A DNA stretch of 48,975 nucleotides, taken from assembly GCA_017430945.1 (NCBI GenBank), contig JAFRMB010000156.1, forward strand, positions 1-48,975, written 5' to 3'. The notes below the pieces were generated by a model, which did no database searches, had not been told where the DNA came from, and was given only the letters and a program-made list of their open reading frames with translations. Positions 14,853-21,334 of the stretch are shown here, piece by piece. The translations under genes were made by a program, and so were the position numbers. The number at the start of each line of letters is the position of its first letter. Position 1 is the first letter of the stretch. The stretch comes from Clostridia bacterium. GTDB taxonomy: Bacteria > Bacillota_A > Clostridia > Christensenellales > Aristaeellaceae.

Positions 14853-16919
14853 TCAGGGCTGTACGTTCAGCGTGACGGGCACGCGATTGGTGAGCTGCAG
14901 CTCGCCAGCCTTGTCATAGACGCTGGTGACCGCCAGGGCCTGGTATTCGCCGGGCTCGAGCTTGCGGGAGAGGGTGATCTCATCGATGCTCTCGCCGGGT
15001 TTCAGGGCCCCGGAGGTGAACAGCGTCTCGCCGTCCAGCTGGAGGCTCAGCGTGACCGGGTTGGATCCGATGGCGACGTTGTCGTAGTGCCACGCGGCGG
15101 TGACGCCGTCAGAGGCGACCTCGATGACGCTGTTCACCGATGTCGCGGTGTGCGCGTCGCCGTCGGTCAGCTCCCTGGAGAGCTTGTAGGCCTCCACGGC
15201 TGCCAGCTGCTTTTCAAACTGTTCCTTCTGGTCGCTCAGCTGTGCGCTCAGCGCATCGGCGTCTGAGGTGGCTGCATCCAGCTGATCCTGGAGCGACGCC
15301 AGTGCTTCGGCGTCGGTCTCGCTCTGGGCGTTCAGCGTCTCGATCTGGCTGTTGAGCGCGTCGATGTCAGTGAGCTTCTGCTCCAGTTCTGCGTTCAGGC
15401 CGTTGTATTCCGCCTCGGCGGTCTCAAGCTGCTGCTGAAGCTCTGCCAGCGTGGCGTCGGCGGCCTCCAGCTGCGCCTCGGTGGTGCTGAGCTGATCGGC
15501 GGCATCGCTGAGCTCGTCGATATAGCCGTTCAGTTCACCGTCCAGATCGGACAGCGCGGCAAGGCGCTCCTCGTCGGTGAGGCCGTCATCGTTGGTCAGA
15601 AGGGCCTTCATCCGCTGCCGGACGTTCGCAAGGCCGGCAACGTCCACGGAGGCATCGTCAGTCGCATCGGTGGCATCGCCCGTGATGGCGGTGGTGTCGC
15701 CCGTGGTGGTGTCTCCCGAGGTGGCGGTGGCATCGCCTGTGGTGGCGGTGGTGTCGCCCGTAGTGGCGGTGGCATCGCCCGTGGTGGCGGTGGTGTCGCC
15801 CGTGGTGGTGTCACCTGTGGTGGCGGTGGTGTCGCCCGTGGTGGCATCGCCTGTGGTGGCGGTGGTGTCGCCCGTGGTGGCGTCGCCTGTGGTGGTGTCA
15901 CCTGTGGTGGCGGTGGTGTCGCCCGTGGTGGTGTCACCTGTGGTGGCGGTGGTGTCGCCCGTGGTGGTGTCACCTGTGGTGGCGGTGGTGTCGCCTGTAG
16001 TGGCAGTGGCATCGCCTGTGGTGGCGGCGGTGTCGCCTGTGGTGGCGGCGGTGTCGCCTGTGGTGGCAGTGGCATCGCCCGCGGTGGTGTCGCTCGTGGT
16101 GGCGGTGGCATCGCCTGTGGTGGCGGTGGCATTGCCCGCAGTAGCAGTGGCATCACCAGCGTTGGCATTGGCGTTCTCGATGAACTCCTTCAGCTGAGCT
16201 TCTTTTTCCGTGATCGAGGCATTCAGACCTTCGATGGTGGCCTCGTGCGCTGCGATCGTGCTCTCCAGTGATTTCACTTGATCGGCAGCGGCTTTGACAT
16301 TGGACTCTGCCGCGCTCAGCGCCGTCTCGAGCTCACCGATGCGGCTCTCAGACGCCGCGGCTGCCGTTTCCAGCGTCTCGATCTGCTTGGCAGATTCGGC
16401 ATTCGTGCCTTCCAGCGCAGCGATCTTATCGGTCGACTCGGCGTTGGCGGCCTCGAGGGTCTCGATCTGTTTGGCGGATTCGGCGTTGGCGGCTTCCAGC
16501 TCGGCGATCTTGCCGGTCGATTCGGTGTTGGCGGCCTCGAGGGTCTCGATCTGCTTGGCGGATTCGGTATTGGCGGCTTCCAGCTCGGCGATCTTGCCGG
16601 TCGACTCGGTGTTGACGGCCTCGAGCGTCTCGATCTGCTTCGCGGCGCTCTCGGCGGCCGCCTCCAGATCGGGCACCCTGGCCGCGACGGTCTCGGCCTG
16701 CTCAAGTTTGGCACTGACCTCATCGAAGCTCGTCTGGGCCTTTTCCAGTTCGCCCTTCAGAGAAGCGGTGGTCGCCTGCTCCGCCGTGAGCTGCTCCTGC
16801 GCGGTCGTGAGCGCCTTGTTGCTGGCAGTCAGTTTGTTGTTGAACAATACGATGGCGATGATGGCGGCGATCAACAGCGCCAGCAGCACGATGGTCCAGA
16901 TTTTGCCCTTGCGTTCCAT
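14853..16919 (-). CDS. Membrane-anchored coiled-coil protein with Thr-Gly-Asp tandem repeat region
   Basis: A 688-residue protein of unknown function. Residues about 8-26 form a single N-terminal transmembrane helix (TIVLLALLIAAIIAIVLF). From about 30 to 250 it is a predicted coiled coil that includes near-perfect 14-residue units of the AANTES..QIETLE type. Residues about 253-420 are a low-complexity stretch of TGDTTAT and TGDTT units without aromatic or basic residues. A second coiled coil follows (about 430-590). The last 90 residues look like a small beta-sandwich (LQLDGETLF, LEPGEYQALAV). The layout suggests an extracellular stalk holding a C-terminal domain away from the membrane. It has its own extended -10 promoter and terminator. 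It starts at the ATG at 16919, preceded by GAGGAGG. Confidence 0.75.
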   Translation of the reverse strand: MERKGKIWTIVLLALLIAAIIAIVLFNNKLTASNKALTTAQEQLTAEQATTASLKGELEKAQTSFDEVSAKLEQAETVAARVPDLEAAAESAAKQIETLEAVNTESTGKIAELEAANTESAKQIETLEAANTESTGKIAELEAANAESAKQIETLEAANAESTDKIAALEGTNAESAKQIETLETAAAASESRIGELETALSAAESNVKAAADQVKSLESTIAAHEATIEGLNASITEKEAQLKEFIENANANAGDATATAGNATATTGDATATTSDTTAGDATATTGDTAATTGDTAATTGDATATTGDTTATTGDTTTGDTTATTGDTTTGDTTATTGDTTTGDATTGDTTATTGDATTGDTTATTGDTTTGDTTATTGDATATTGDTTATTGDATATSGDTTTGDTTAITGDATDATDDASVDVAGLANVRQRMKALLTNDDGLTDEERLAALSDLDGELNGYIDELSDAADQLSTTEAQLEAADATLAELQQQLETAEAEYNGLNAELEQKLTDIDALNSQIETLNAQSETDAEALASLQDQLDAATSDADALSAQLSDQKEQFEKQLAAVEAYKLSRELTDGDAHTATSVNSVIEVASDGVTAAWHYDNVAIGSNPVTLSLQLDGETLFTSGALKPGESIDEITLSRKLEPGEYQALAVTSVYDKAGELQLTNRVPVTLNVQP
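15665..16160. repeat. In-gene tandem repeat (21-bp and 15-bp units)
   Basis: About 500 bp of tandem units encoding TGDxxAT (21 bp) and TGDTT (15 bp). In the middle the two alternate, giving a 36-bp higher-order period. All units keep the reading frame, so length changes by slippage or recombination would change the stalk length without a frameshift. Confidence 0.88.
16373..16644. repeat. In-gene 42/84-bp tandem repeat coding for coiled coil
   Basis: About 270 bp in which a 14-residue unit (42 bp) recurs. Alternate units end in IETLE and IAELE, so the best period is 84 bp. The nucleotide identity of neighbouring copies is high, suggesting recent duplication or gene conversion. Confidence 0.8.
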
Positions 16920-16961
16920 GGTCAGGCCTCCTCAGTTAGCGATAATCCCACTCATACCTCT

Positions 16962-16970
16962 ATTATAACA
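16962..16970 (-). promoter_or_regulatory. Extended -10 promoter for the coiled-coil repeat gene
   Basis: On the - strand TGTTATAAT, with TATAAT at 16962-16967, about 43 bp before the start codon. No good -35 at standard spacing. Confidence 0.6.
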
Positions 16971-17019
16971 TGATTGTGCGCAAAAGAATATACCTTCGCA
17001 ACAATTTTATGCGGGTTTT

Positions 17020-18123
17020 TTACCGGATCGGCACCGTGGGAAGCGGCTCGCCCGCGCTGTCCACGATGGCGCCGCCGAGACAGACCTGGTCCCGGTAGAA
17101 CACGGCGGACTGGCCGGGGGTGACGGCGCGCTGCGCCAGGGGGAATTCCATGTGCGCGAGGTCGCCTTTTATCGTAAGGCGACAGGCCTGCAGCGGCTGG
17201 CGGTGGCGCAGCCGCACCTGGCAGTCGAACGCCACGCCATCTGGGACCGGCGGATGCCCGGCCAGCCAGGTCAGCCCGGAGCCCTCCGCACGGTGGGTAT
17301 ACAAAAGCGGCGAATCCTCGCCCTGCTGTACCAGCAGAAGATTGCGCTCCAGGTCCTTTCCGACCACGAACCAGCGCCGGCCGTCTCCGCCGCCGCCGAT
17401 GCCCAGACCGCGGCGCTGGCCGAGCGTGTAGTACATGAGCCCATCGTGCCGGCCCACGACCCTGCCGTCCAGCGTGACCGTGTCGCCGGGCTGAGCGGGC
17501 AGGTAGGTCGACAGGAACTGCTTGAAATTGCGCTCGCCGATGAAACACACGCCGGTAGAGTCCTTCTTTTCGCTCACCGGGAGCCCGTTGTCACGGGCCA
17601 GCTGGCGCACCTGGGCCTTGGTGAGGCCGCCGACCGGGAACAGAGCCTTTGACAGCGCGCGCTGGTCGATCATGTACAGAAAGTAGGTCTGATCCTTGTT
17701 CTCGTCAGCAGCGCGCAGGAGTCGGTATTCGCCGTCCTGAAAGTCGATGTTCGCGAAGTGGCCCGTCACCAGCTTTTCGGCGCCGAGCTGTTCGGCGAAG
17801 TCCAGGAACACGTTGAATTTGATCTCCCGGTTGCACAGGACATCCGGGTTGGGCGTGCGGCCGCGGCGATACGCGTCCAGGAATTGCTCGAACACGCGCT
17901 CCCAGTACTGCTTCGAAAAGTTGACGGCATAGTAGGGGATGTCGAGCTGCTCGCACACGGCGCGGGCATCCGACCAGTCCCGCTCGGACGTGCAGACACC
18001 GGAGGCGTCCTTCTCCTCCCAGTTCTTCATGAATACGCCGATCACCTCGTGGCCGGCCCGCTTCATCAACATCGCCGCCACAGAGCTGTCCACGCCGCCG
18101 GACATGCCCACCACTACGCGCAT
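17020..18123 (-). CDS. mnmA: tRNA-specific 2-thiouridylase MnmA
   Basis: Catalyses ATP-dependent 2-thiolation of the wobble uridine of tRNA-Lys, -Glu and -Gln. Residues include the PP-loop GMSGGVDSSVAA near the N-terminus, the nucleophile Cys in PDVLCNREIKF, the second catalytic Cys in STGVCFIGER, and the tRNA-binding TPGQSAVFY near the end. 367 residues, normal for the family. The start is the ATG at 18123 (MRVVVGMSGG), 7 bp after GAGG. The ATG two codons upstream is only 1 bp from that site. It has a good promoter of its own. No clear terminator was seen between it and the next - strand gene. Confidence 0.95.
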   Translation of the reverse strand: MRVVVGMSGGVDSSVAAMLMKRAGHEVIGVFMKNWEEKDASGVCTSERDWSDARAVCEQLDIPYYAVNFSKQYWERVFEQFLDAYRRGRTPNPDVLCNREIKFNVFLDFAEQLGAEKLVTGHFANIDFQDGEYRLLRAADENKDQTYFLYMIDQRALSKALFPVGGLTKAQVRQLARDNGLPVSEKKDSTGVCFIGERNFKQFLSTYLPAQPGDTVTLDGRVVGRHDGLMYYTLGQRRGLGIGGGGDGRRWFVVGKDLERNLLLVQQGEDSPLLYTHRAEGSGLTWLAGHPPVPDGVAFDCQVRLRHRQPLQACRLTIKGDLAHMEFPLAQRAVTPGQSAVFYRDQVCLGGAIVDSAGEPLPTVPIR

Positions 18124-18155
18124 AGCCATTCCTCACATTCATACGGTATGCAAGC

Positions 18156-18185
18156 ATTATATGCCATCTGCCCCGCACCGTGCAA
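18156..18185 (-). promoter_or_regulatory. Promoter for mnmA
   Basis: On the - strand TTGCAC (18180-18185), 18-bp spacer, TATAAT (18156-18161), about 33 bp before the start codon. Confidence 0.68.
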
Positions 18186-18317
18186 CCCTGTTTGGATTAA
18201 GCCAAAGATCATGTCGTGCGCGGACGCGCGACGACAAAGCGCGCCCCCTCCGAAGCGGCGCCGCAGTTCGCGCGACGGCATCGGAGAGAGCGCGTCATGG
18301 CCGGGGCTTTTATGGGG

Positions 18318-18506
18318 TCACACCACCTGGTAGCCGGCTTCCGTGACGGCGGCGGCGATGGCGGCGTCATCCACGTTCGCGTCGATGGTGGCGCACTTGC
18401 CCTCAAGGGAGACCTCGACGTCGGGATCCAGCGCCTGCAGGGCGGTCTTGACGTGCTTGACGCACATCTGGCACATCATGCCTTCGATCTTCACAGTCTT
18501 TTTCAT
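18318..18506 (-). CDS. copZ: Putative copper chaperone CopZ, internal in-frame start within copA
   Basis: The last 62 codons of copA are preceded by AAGGAGG, 8 bp and ATG (18506), a textbook start. The product MKKTVKIEGMMCQMC... is a complete, free-standing CopZ-like HMA domain (ferredoxin-like fold, Cys12-x2-Cys15) with no need for the ATPase. In many Clostridia copZ is a separate small gene beside copA. Here the frame is continuous with copA, so ribosomes could yield both the fused ATPase and free chaperone. That both products are made is inference; the signal and the domain boundary coincide exactly. Confidence 0.6.
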   Translation of the reverse strand: MKKTVKIEGMMCQMCVKHVKTALQALDPDVEVSLEGKCATIDANVDDAAIAAAVTEAGYQVV

Positions 18507-20828
18507 GGGTGGTTCCTCCTTATCATTATCGTGGGAATGGATATCGACGACAGGCGCGGCAGCCGCGCCTGCGGCCTTGACGGGGATGGGATCGGGCTCG
18601 CCGTCGTTCAGACGGAAGCGGCGAAGCCTCAGGGCGTTGGTGACCACGCAGACCGAGCTCATGGACATCGCAGCTGCGGCGATCATCGGGTTCAGCTCGA
18701 TGCCCCAGCGGGCGAGCGCACCGGCGGCGACGGGGATGCCGATGAGGTTGTAGAAGAACGCCCAGAACAGGTTTTGCCGGATGTTGCGGATCACGGCGCG
18801 GCCCAGCCGGATGACGCCGGCGGCCAGGCGGGGATCGTCGCGCATGAGCACCACGTCGGCGGATTCGATGGCCACATCGGTGCCCTGCCCGATGGCGGTG
18901 CCCAGGTCGGCCTTGACCAGCGCAGGGGCATCGTTGATGCCGTCGCCCACCATCATGACGCGGCGACCCTGGCCCTGGAGCTCCGCGATGACGCGCTGCT
19001 TGTCCTCGGGCAGCAGCTCGGAGCGCACCTCGGTGACGCCCAGCCCCCTGCCGATCGCCTCAGCGGTGCGGGCGTTGTCGCCGGTGAGCATCACCGTGTG
19101 CACGCCCAGGCGGCTCAGGTCGCGGATGGCCTCGTCGGAGCTGGGCCGCACGCCGTCAGCCAGCGCGAAGCCCGCCAGCAGCCGCCCGTCTGCGGCTGCG
19201 AACATCACCGTCGCGCCCTGGGCGCGCTGCGCGTCGGCCCACGCGTCAATGGGGCCCAGGTCCACGCCCAGTTCGCGCAGCCAATCGGCCTTGCCGACGC
19301 AGATCTTCCGCCCGGCCACCCCGGCAAGGACGCCCCTGCCGGCGAAGGTCTCGTAGTCGGCCGCTTCGGGCAGTTCGAGGCCGCGCTCGGCCGCGGCGGC
19401 GACGATGGCCGCGGCGATGGGGTGCGTGGACAGGCGCTCCACCGCGGCGGCGGCACGCAGTGCATCCGCCTCGTCCGCAAAGGCGCGCATGGCGGTCATG
19501 CGCATGCGGCCCTCTGTGAGCGTGCCGGTCTTGTCGAAGGCCACGCAGTCGATGGCATGGGCCGTCTCGAGCGCGGCGGCCGTGCGGATCATGATGCCCA
19601 GCTCCGCGCCCTTGCCGGTGCCCACCATGATGGCGGTGGGGGTGGCCAGGCCGAGCGCGCAGGGGCAGGAGATGACCAGCACCGCGATGGCGTGTCTGAG
19701 CGCCGTGGGGATGCCCGCACCCAGCAGCAGCCATATGATCAGTGTCACGAGCGCGATGCCCATCACGACCGGCACGAAAACGCCGCTGACGCGGTCCGCC
19801 AGGCGTGAGATGGGTGCTTTGGAATTGGCTGCCGCCTCCACCAGGCGCACGATTTTCTGAAGCGCCGTGTCCTCGCCGATCTTCGTGGCGCGGAAGCGGA
19901 AGCTGCCGCCGCGGTTGATGGTCGCACCGACCACCTCGTCACCTGCGCCCAGATCCACGGGCACGCTCTCGCCGGTGAGCATCGACTGATCCAGGCTGCC
20001 ATGGCCCTCGGTGATCACGCCGTCGGTAGGCACGGTCTGTCCTTCGCGGACGACCACGATGTCGCCGATCTCGAGTTCGGCGGCGTCGATCTCGACCTCA
20101 ACGCCGTCACGGATGACGTTCGCCCTGCGCGGTGCCAGATCCACCAGGCGGGAGATGGCCTCGCTGGTGCGGCCCTTGGCGCGCGCCTCCAGATACTTGC
20201 CCACCGAGATCAGCGTCGGGATCATCACGGTTGCGTCAAAGTAATAGTCCGCCATGCCCACGGCCTGGCCTGCGTCGAGCCTCGCAGCCACCGAGAACAT
20301 CACCGCCAGGCTGTAGACGAGGCCGGCCGTCGCGCCCACGCAGATCAGGCTGTTCATGTTGGGGGCGAGGTGGAACAGCGCCTGGAAACCGTTGATGAAA
20401 TAGCGCCGGTTGACGGCGACTGCCGGGATCACCAGAAGCAGCTGGACGAGACCTGACACCATCGGCCGGTGCAGCGGCGCGGGCATCGGTAGGTGCAGCA
20501 TGTGCCCCATGGCCACGTACATGAGCACGATCAGGATCGCAAACGACGCGATCAGCCGGATCCGCATGGTGCGCAACTCGTCGTCCGGGCCGGGCCGCGC
20601 TGCGTCATCCTGCGCCTGTGCCGCGCCGCGGGGGCTGGCGGAATAGCCGCCGGAGGCCACCGCCTTGCAGATCTGCAGGGGCGTCACCACGGAGGGGTCG
20701 AAGTCCACCTCCATGGAGTTGGACAGCAGGCTCACGTTCACGCTGCTGACGCCCTCCAGCTTCTTCACGCTCTTCTCAACATGTGCGCTGCACGCCGCGC
20801 AGGTCATGCCCTTTACGTCAAACGTCAT
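18318..20828 (-). CDS. copA: Copper-translocating P-type ATPase with N- and C-terminal HMA domains
   Basis: P1B-type ATPase exporting Cu(I), 836 residues. The N-terminal metal-binding domain has GMTCAAC (Cys10, Cys13). The actuator domain has LTGES at about 285-289, the membrane metal site CPC is at 388-390, DKTGTLT at 432-438 carries the phosphorylated Asp, STHP is the nucleotide-binding HP motif, and VGDGINDAPAL is the hinge. After the last membrane helix a His/Asp-rich linker (about 755-774) leads to a second HMA domain (residues 775-836, CQMC). A C-terminal chaperone-like domain is unusual, since CopA enzymes normally carry their HMA domains at the N-terminus. It has its own internal ribosome binding site (separate entry). 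It starts 12 bp after csoR, in one CsoR-controlled operon. Confidence 0.95.
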   Translation of the reverse strand: MTFDVKGMTCAACSAHVEKSVKKLEGVSSVNVSLLSNSMEVDFDPSVVTPLQICKAVASGGYSASPRGAAQAQDDAARPGPDDELRTMRIRLIASFAILIVLMYVAMGHMLHLPMPAPLHRPMVSGLVQLLLVIPAVAVNRRYFINGFQALFHLAPNMNSLICVGATAGLVYSLAVMFSVAARLDAGQAVGMADYYFDATVMIPTLISVGKYLEARAKGRTSEAISRLVDLAPRRANVIRDGVEVEIDAAELEIGDIVVVREGQTVPTDGVITEGHGSLDQSMLTGESVPVDLGAGDEVVGATINRGGSFRFRATKIGEDTALQKIVRLVEAAANSKAPISRLADRVSGVFVPVVMGIALVTLIIWLLLGAGIPTALRHAIAVLVISCPCALGLATPTAIMVGTGKGAELGIMIRTAAALETAHAIDCVAFDKTGTLTEGRMRMTAMRAFADEADALRAAAAVERLSTHPIAAAIVAAAAERGLELPEAADYETFAGRGVLAGVAGRKICVGKADWLRELGVDLGPIDAWADAQRAQGATVMFAAADGRLLAGFALADGVRPSSDEAIRDLSRLGVHTVMLTGDNARTAEAIGRGLGVTEVRSELLPEDKQRVIAELQGQGRRVMMVGDGINDAPALVKADLGTAIGQGTDVAIESADVVLMRDDPRLAAGVIRLGRAVIRNIRQNLFWAFFYNLIGIPVAAGALARWGIELNPMIAAAAMSMSSVCVVTNALRLRRFRLNDGEPDPIPVKAAGAAAAPVVDIHSHDNDKEEPPMKKTVKIEGMMCQMCVKHVKTALQALDPDVEVSLEGKCATIDANVDDAAIAAAVTEAGYQVV
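18506..18521 (-). promoter_or_regulatory. Internal Shine-Dalgarno and start for CopZ
   Basis: AAGGAGG at 18521-18515 (- strand), 8-nt spacer, ATG ending at 18504. In the copA frame these bases encode Lys-Glu-Glu-Pro-Pro-Met, in the linker just before the C-terminal HMA domain. Confidence 0.65.
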
Positions 20829-20840
20829 GCTTCCTCACCA

Positions 20841-21170
20841 TCACTTCAGCTTCCTGATCAGTTCCACGACCTCGCCCACCACATCGGTATGGCCGTCCCG
20901 GATGTCCTCCACCATGCAGGTCTCCATGTGCTCCTGCAATATGGTGTATCCGAAGGACTGGAGCGCCTTTTCGACGGCGGCGATCTGGATAAGGATATCT
21001 CCGCAGTAGCGGTTCTCGTCGAGCATCTTGCCGATGCCGTTCAGCTGGCCCGCCATGCGGCTCAGCCGGTTCTTCAGCTGCCGAAGCTCCGACGCGCCGC
21101 GCGGCGTGTGCTTCTGGCGGTGGCAGACGGGGCAGCCGCCCCTGGCATCGAGCTGTTCCCGTTCGCTCAT
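20841..21170 (-). CDS. csoR: CsoR-family copper-sensing repressor
   Basis: Metal-responsive repressor of the CsoR/RcnR family, 109 residues, all helical. The Cu(I)-site residues are Cys56 (RYCGDIL), His81 and Cys85 (EHMETC), the Cys-His-Cys pattern of true CsoR proteins. An N-terminal extension contains an additional C-x2-C-H-x3-H cluster (residues 13-21) not needed by the core site. The gene leads the copper operon, directly upstream of copA, and the promoter carries two matching palindromes, so autoregulation and copper induction of copA are expected from family knowledge. Confidence 0.93.
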   Translation of the reverse strand: MSEREQLDARGGCPVCHRQKHTPRGASELRQLKNRLSRMAGQLNGIGKMLDENRYCGDILIQIAAVEKALQSFGYTILQEHMETCMVEDIRDGHTDVVGEVVELIRKLK

Positions 21171-21184
21171 GGTCGCGCCTCCTT

Positions 21185-21201
21185 ATACCCCTAACGGGTA
21201 T
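21185..21201 (-). promoter_or_regulatory. CsoR operator-like palindrome, proximal copy
   Basis: A 17-bp inverted repeat, ATACCCCTAACGGGTAT on the + strand, lies in the leader just before the csoR ribosome binding site (AAGGAGG). It shares its half-sites with the promoter copy at 21219-21235. Confidence 0.72.
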
Positions 21202-21213
21202 CTTTCAGACAGG

Positions 21214-21242
21214 ATTATATACCCTATAGGGGTATTTGTCAA
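21214..21242 (-). promoter_or_regulatory. Promoter of csoR-copA
   Basis: On the - strand a full-consensus sigma-A-type promoter: TTGACA (21237-21242), 17-bp spacer, TATAAT (21214-21219). The spacer is almost entirely the operator palindrome. Confidence 0.88.
21219..21235 (-). promoter_or_regulatory. CsoR operator-like palindrome within the promoter spacer
   Basis: A 17-bp palindrome (ATACCCTATAGGGGTAT on the + strand) between -35 and -10. The TACCC/GGGTA half-sites with a TA-rich centre fit known CsoR operators. A repressor bound here would block RNA polymerase directly. Confidence 0.82.
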
Positions 21243-21285
21243 GCCGCAGACCAGGCGCGGCCATGTTAATATTTTCAGATGCGCA

Positions 21286-21314
21286 GAAAAAGACCGCGCC
21301 CATAATGGGCGCGG
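21286..21314 (-). terminator. Rho-independent terminator after the Ig-repeat NlpC/P60 gene
   Basis: On the - strand CCGCGCCCAT/ATGGGCGCGG, a perfect 10-bp stem, then TC and five T. Confidence 0.92.
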
Positions 21315-21334
21315 GGATGTGTAACGGAACCGGA

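Noticed and set aside
15665..16160. CRISPR-like array
   Set aside because: The units are contiguous coding repeats of 15 and 21 bp without unique spacers and no cas genes are nearby.
15577..16197. Valine/serine-rich + strand repeat protein
   Set aside because: It is the reverse complement of the TGDTT repeat region of the coiled-coil gene, with no initiation signals.
18216..19808. 530-codon + strand frame opposite copA
   Set aside because: Antisense to the catalytic core of a conserved P-type ATPase; no independent coding signs.
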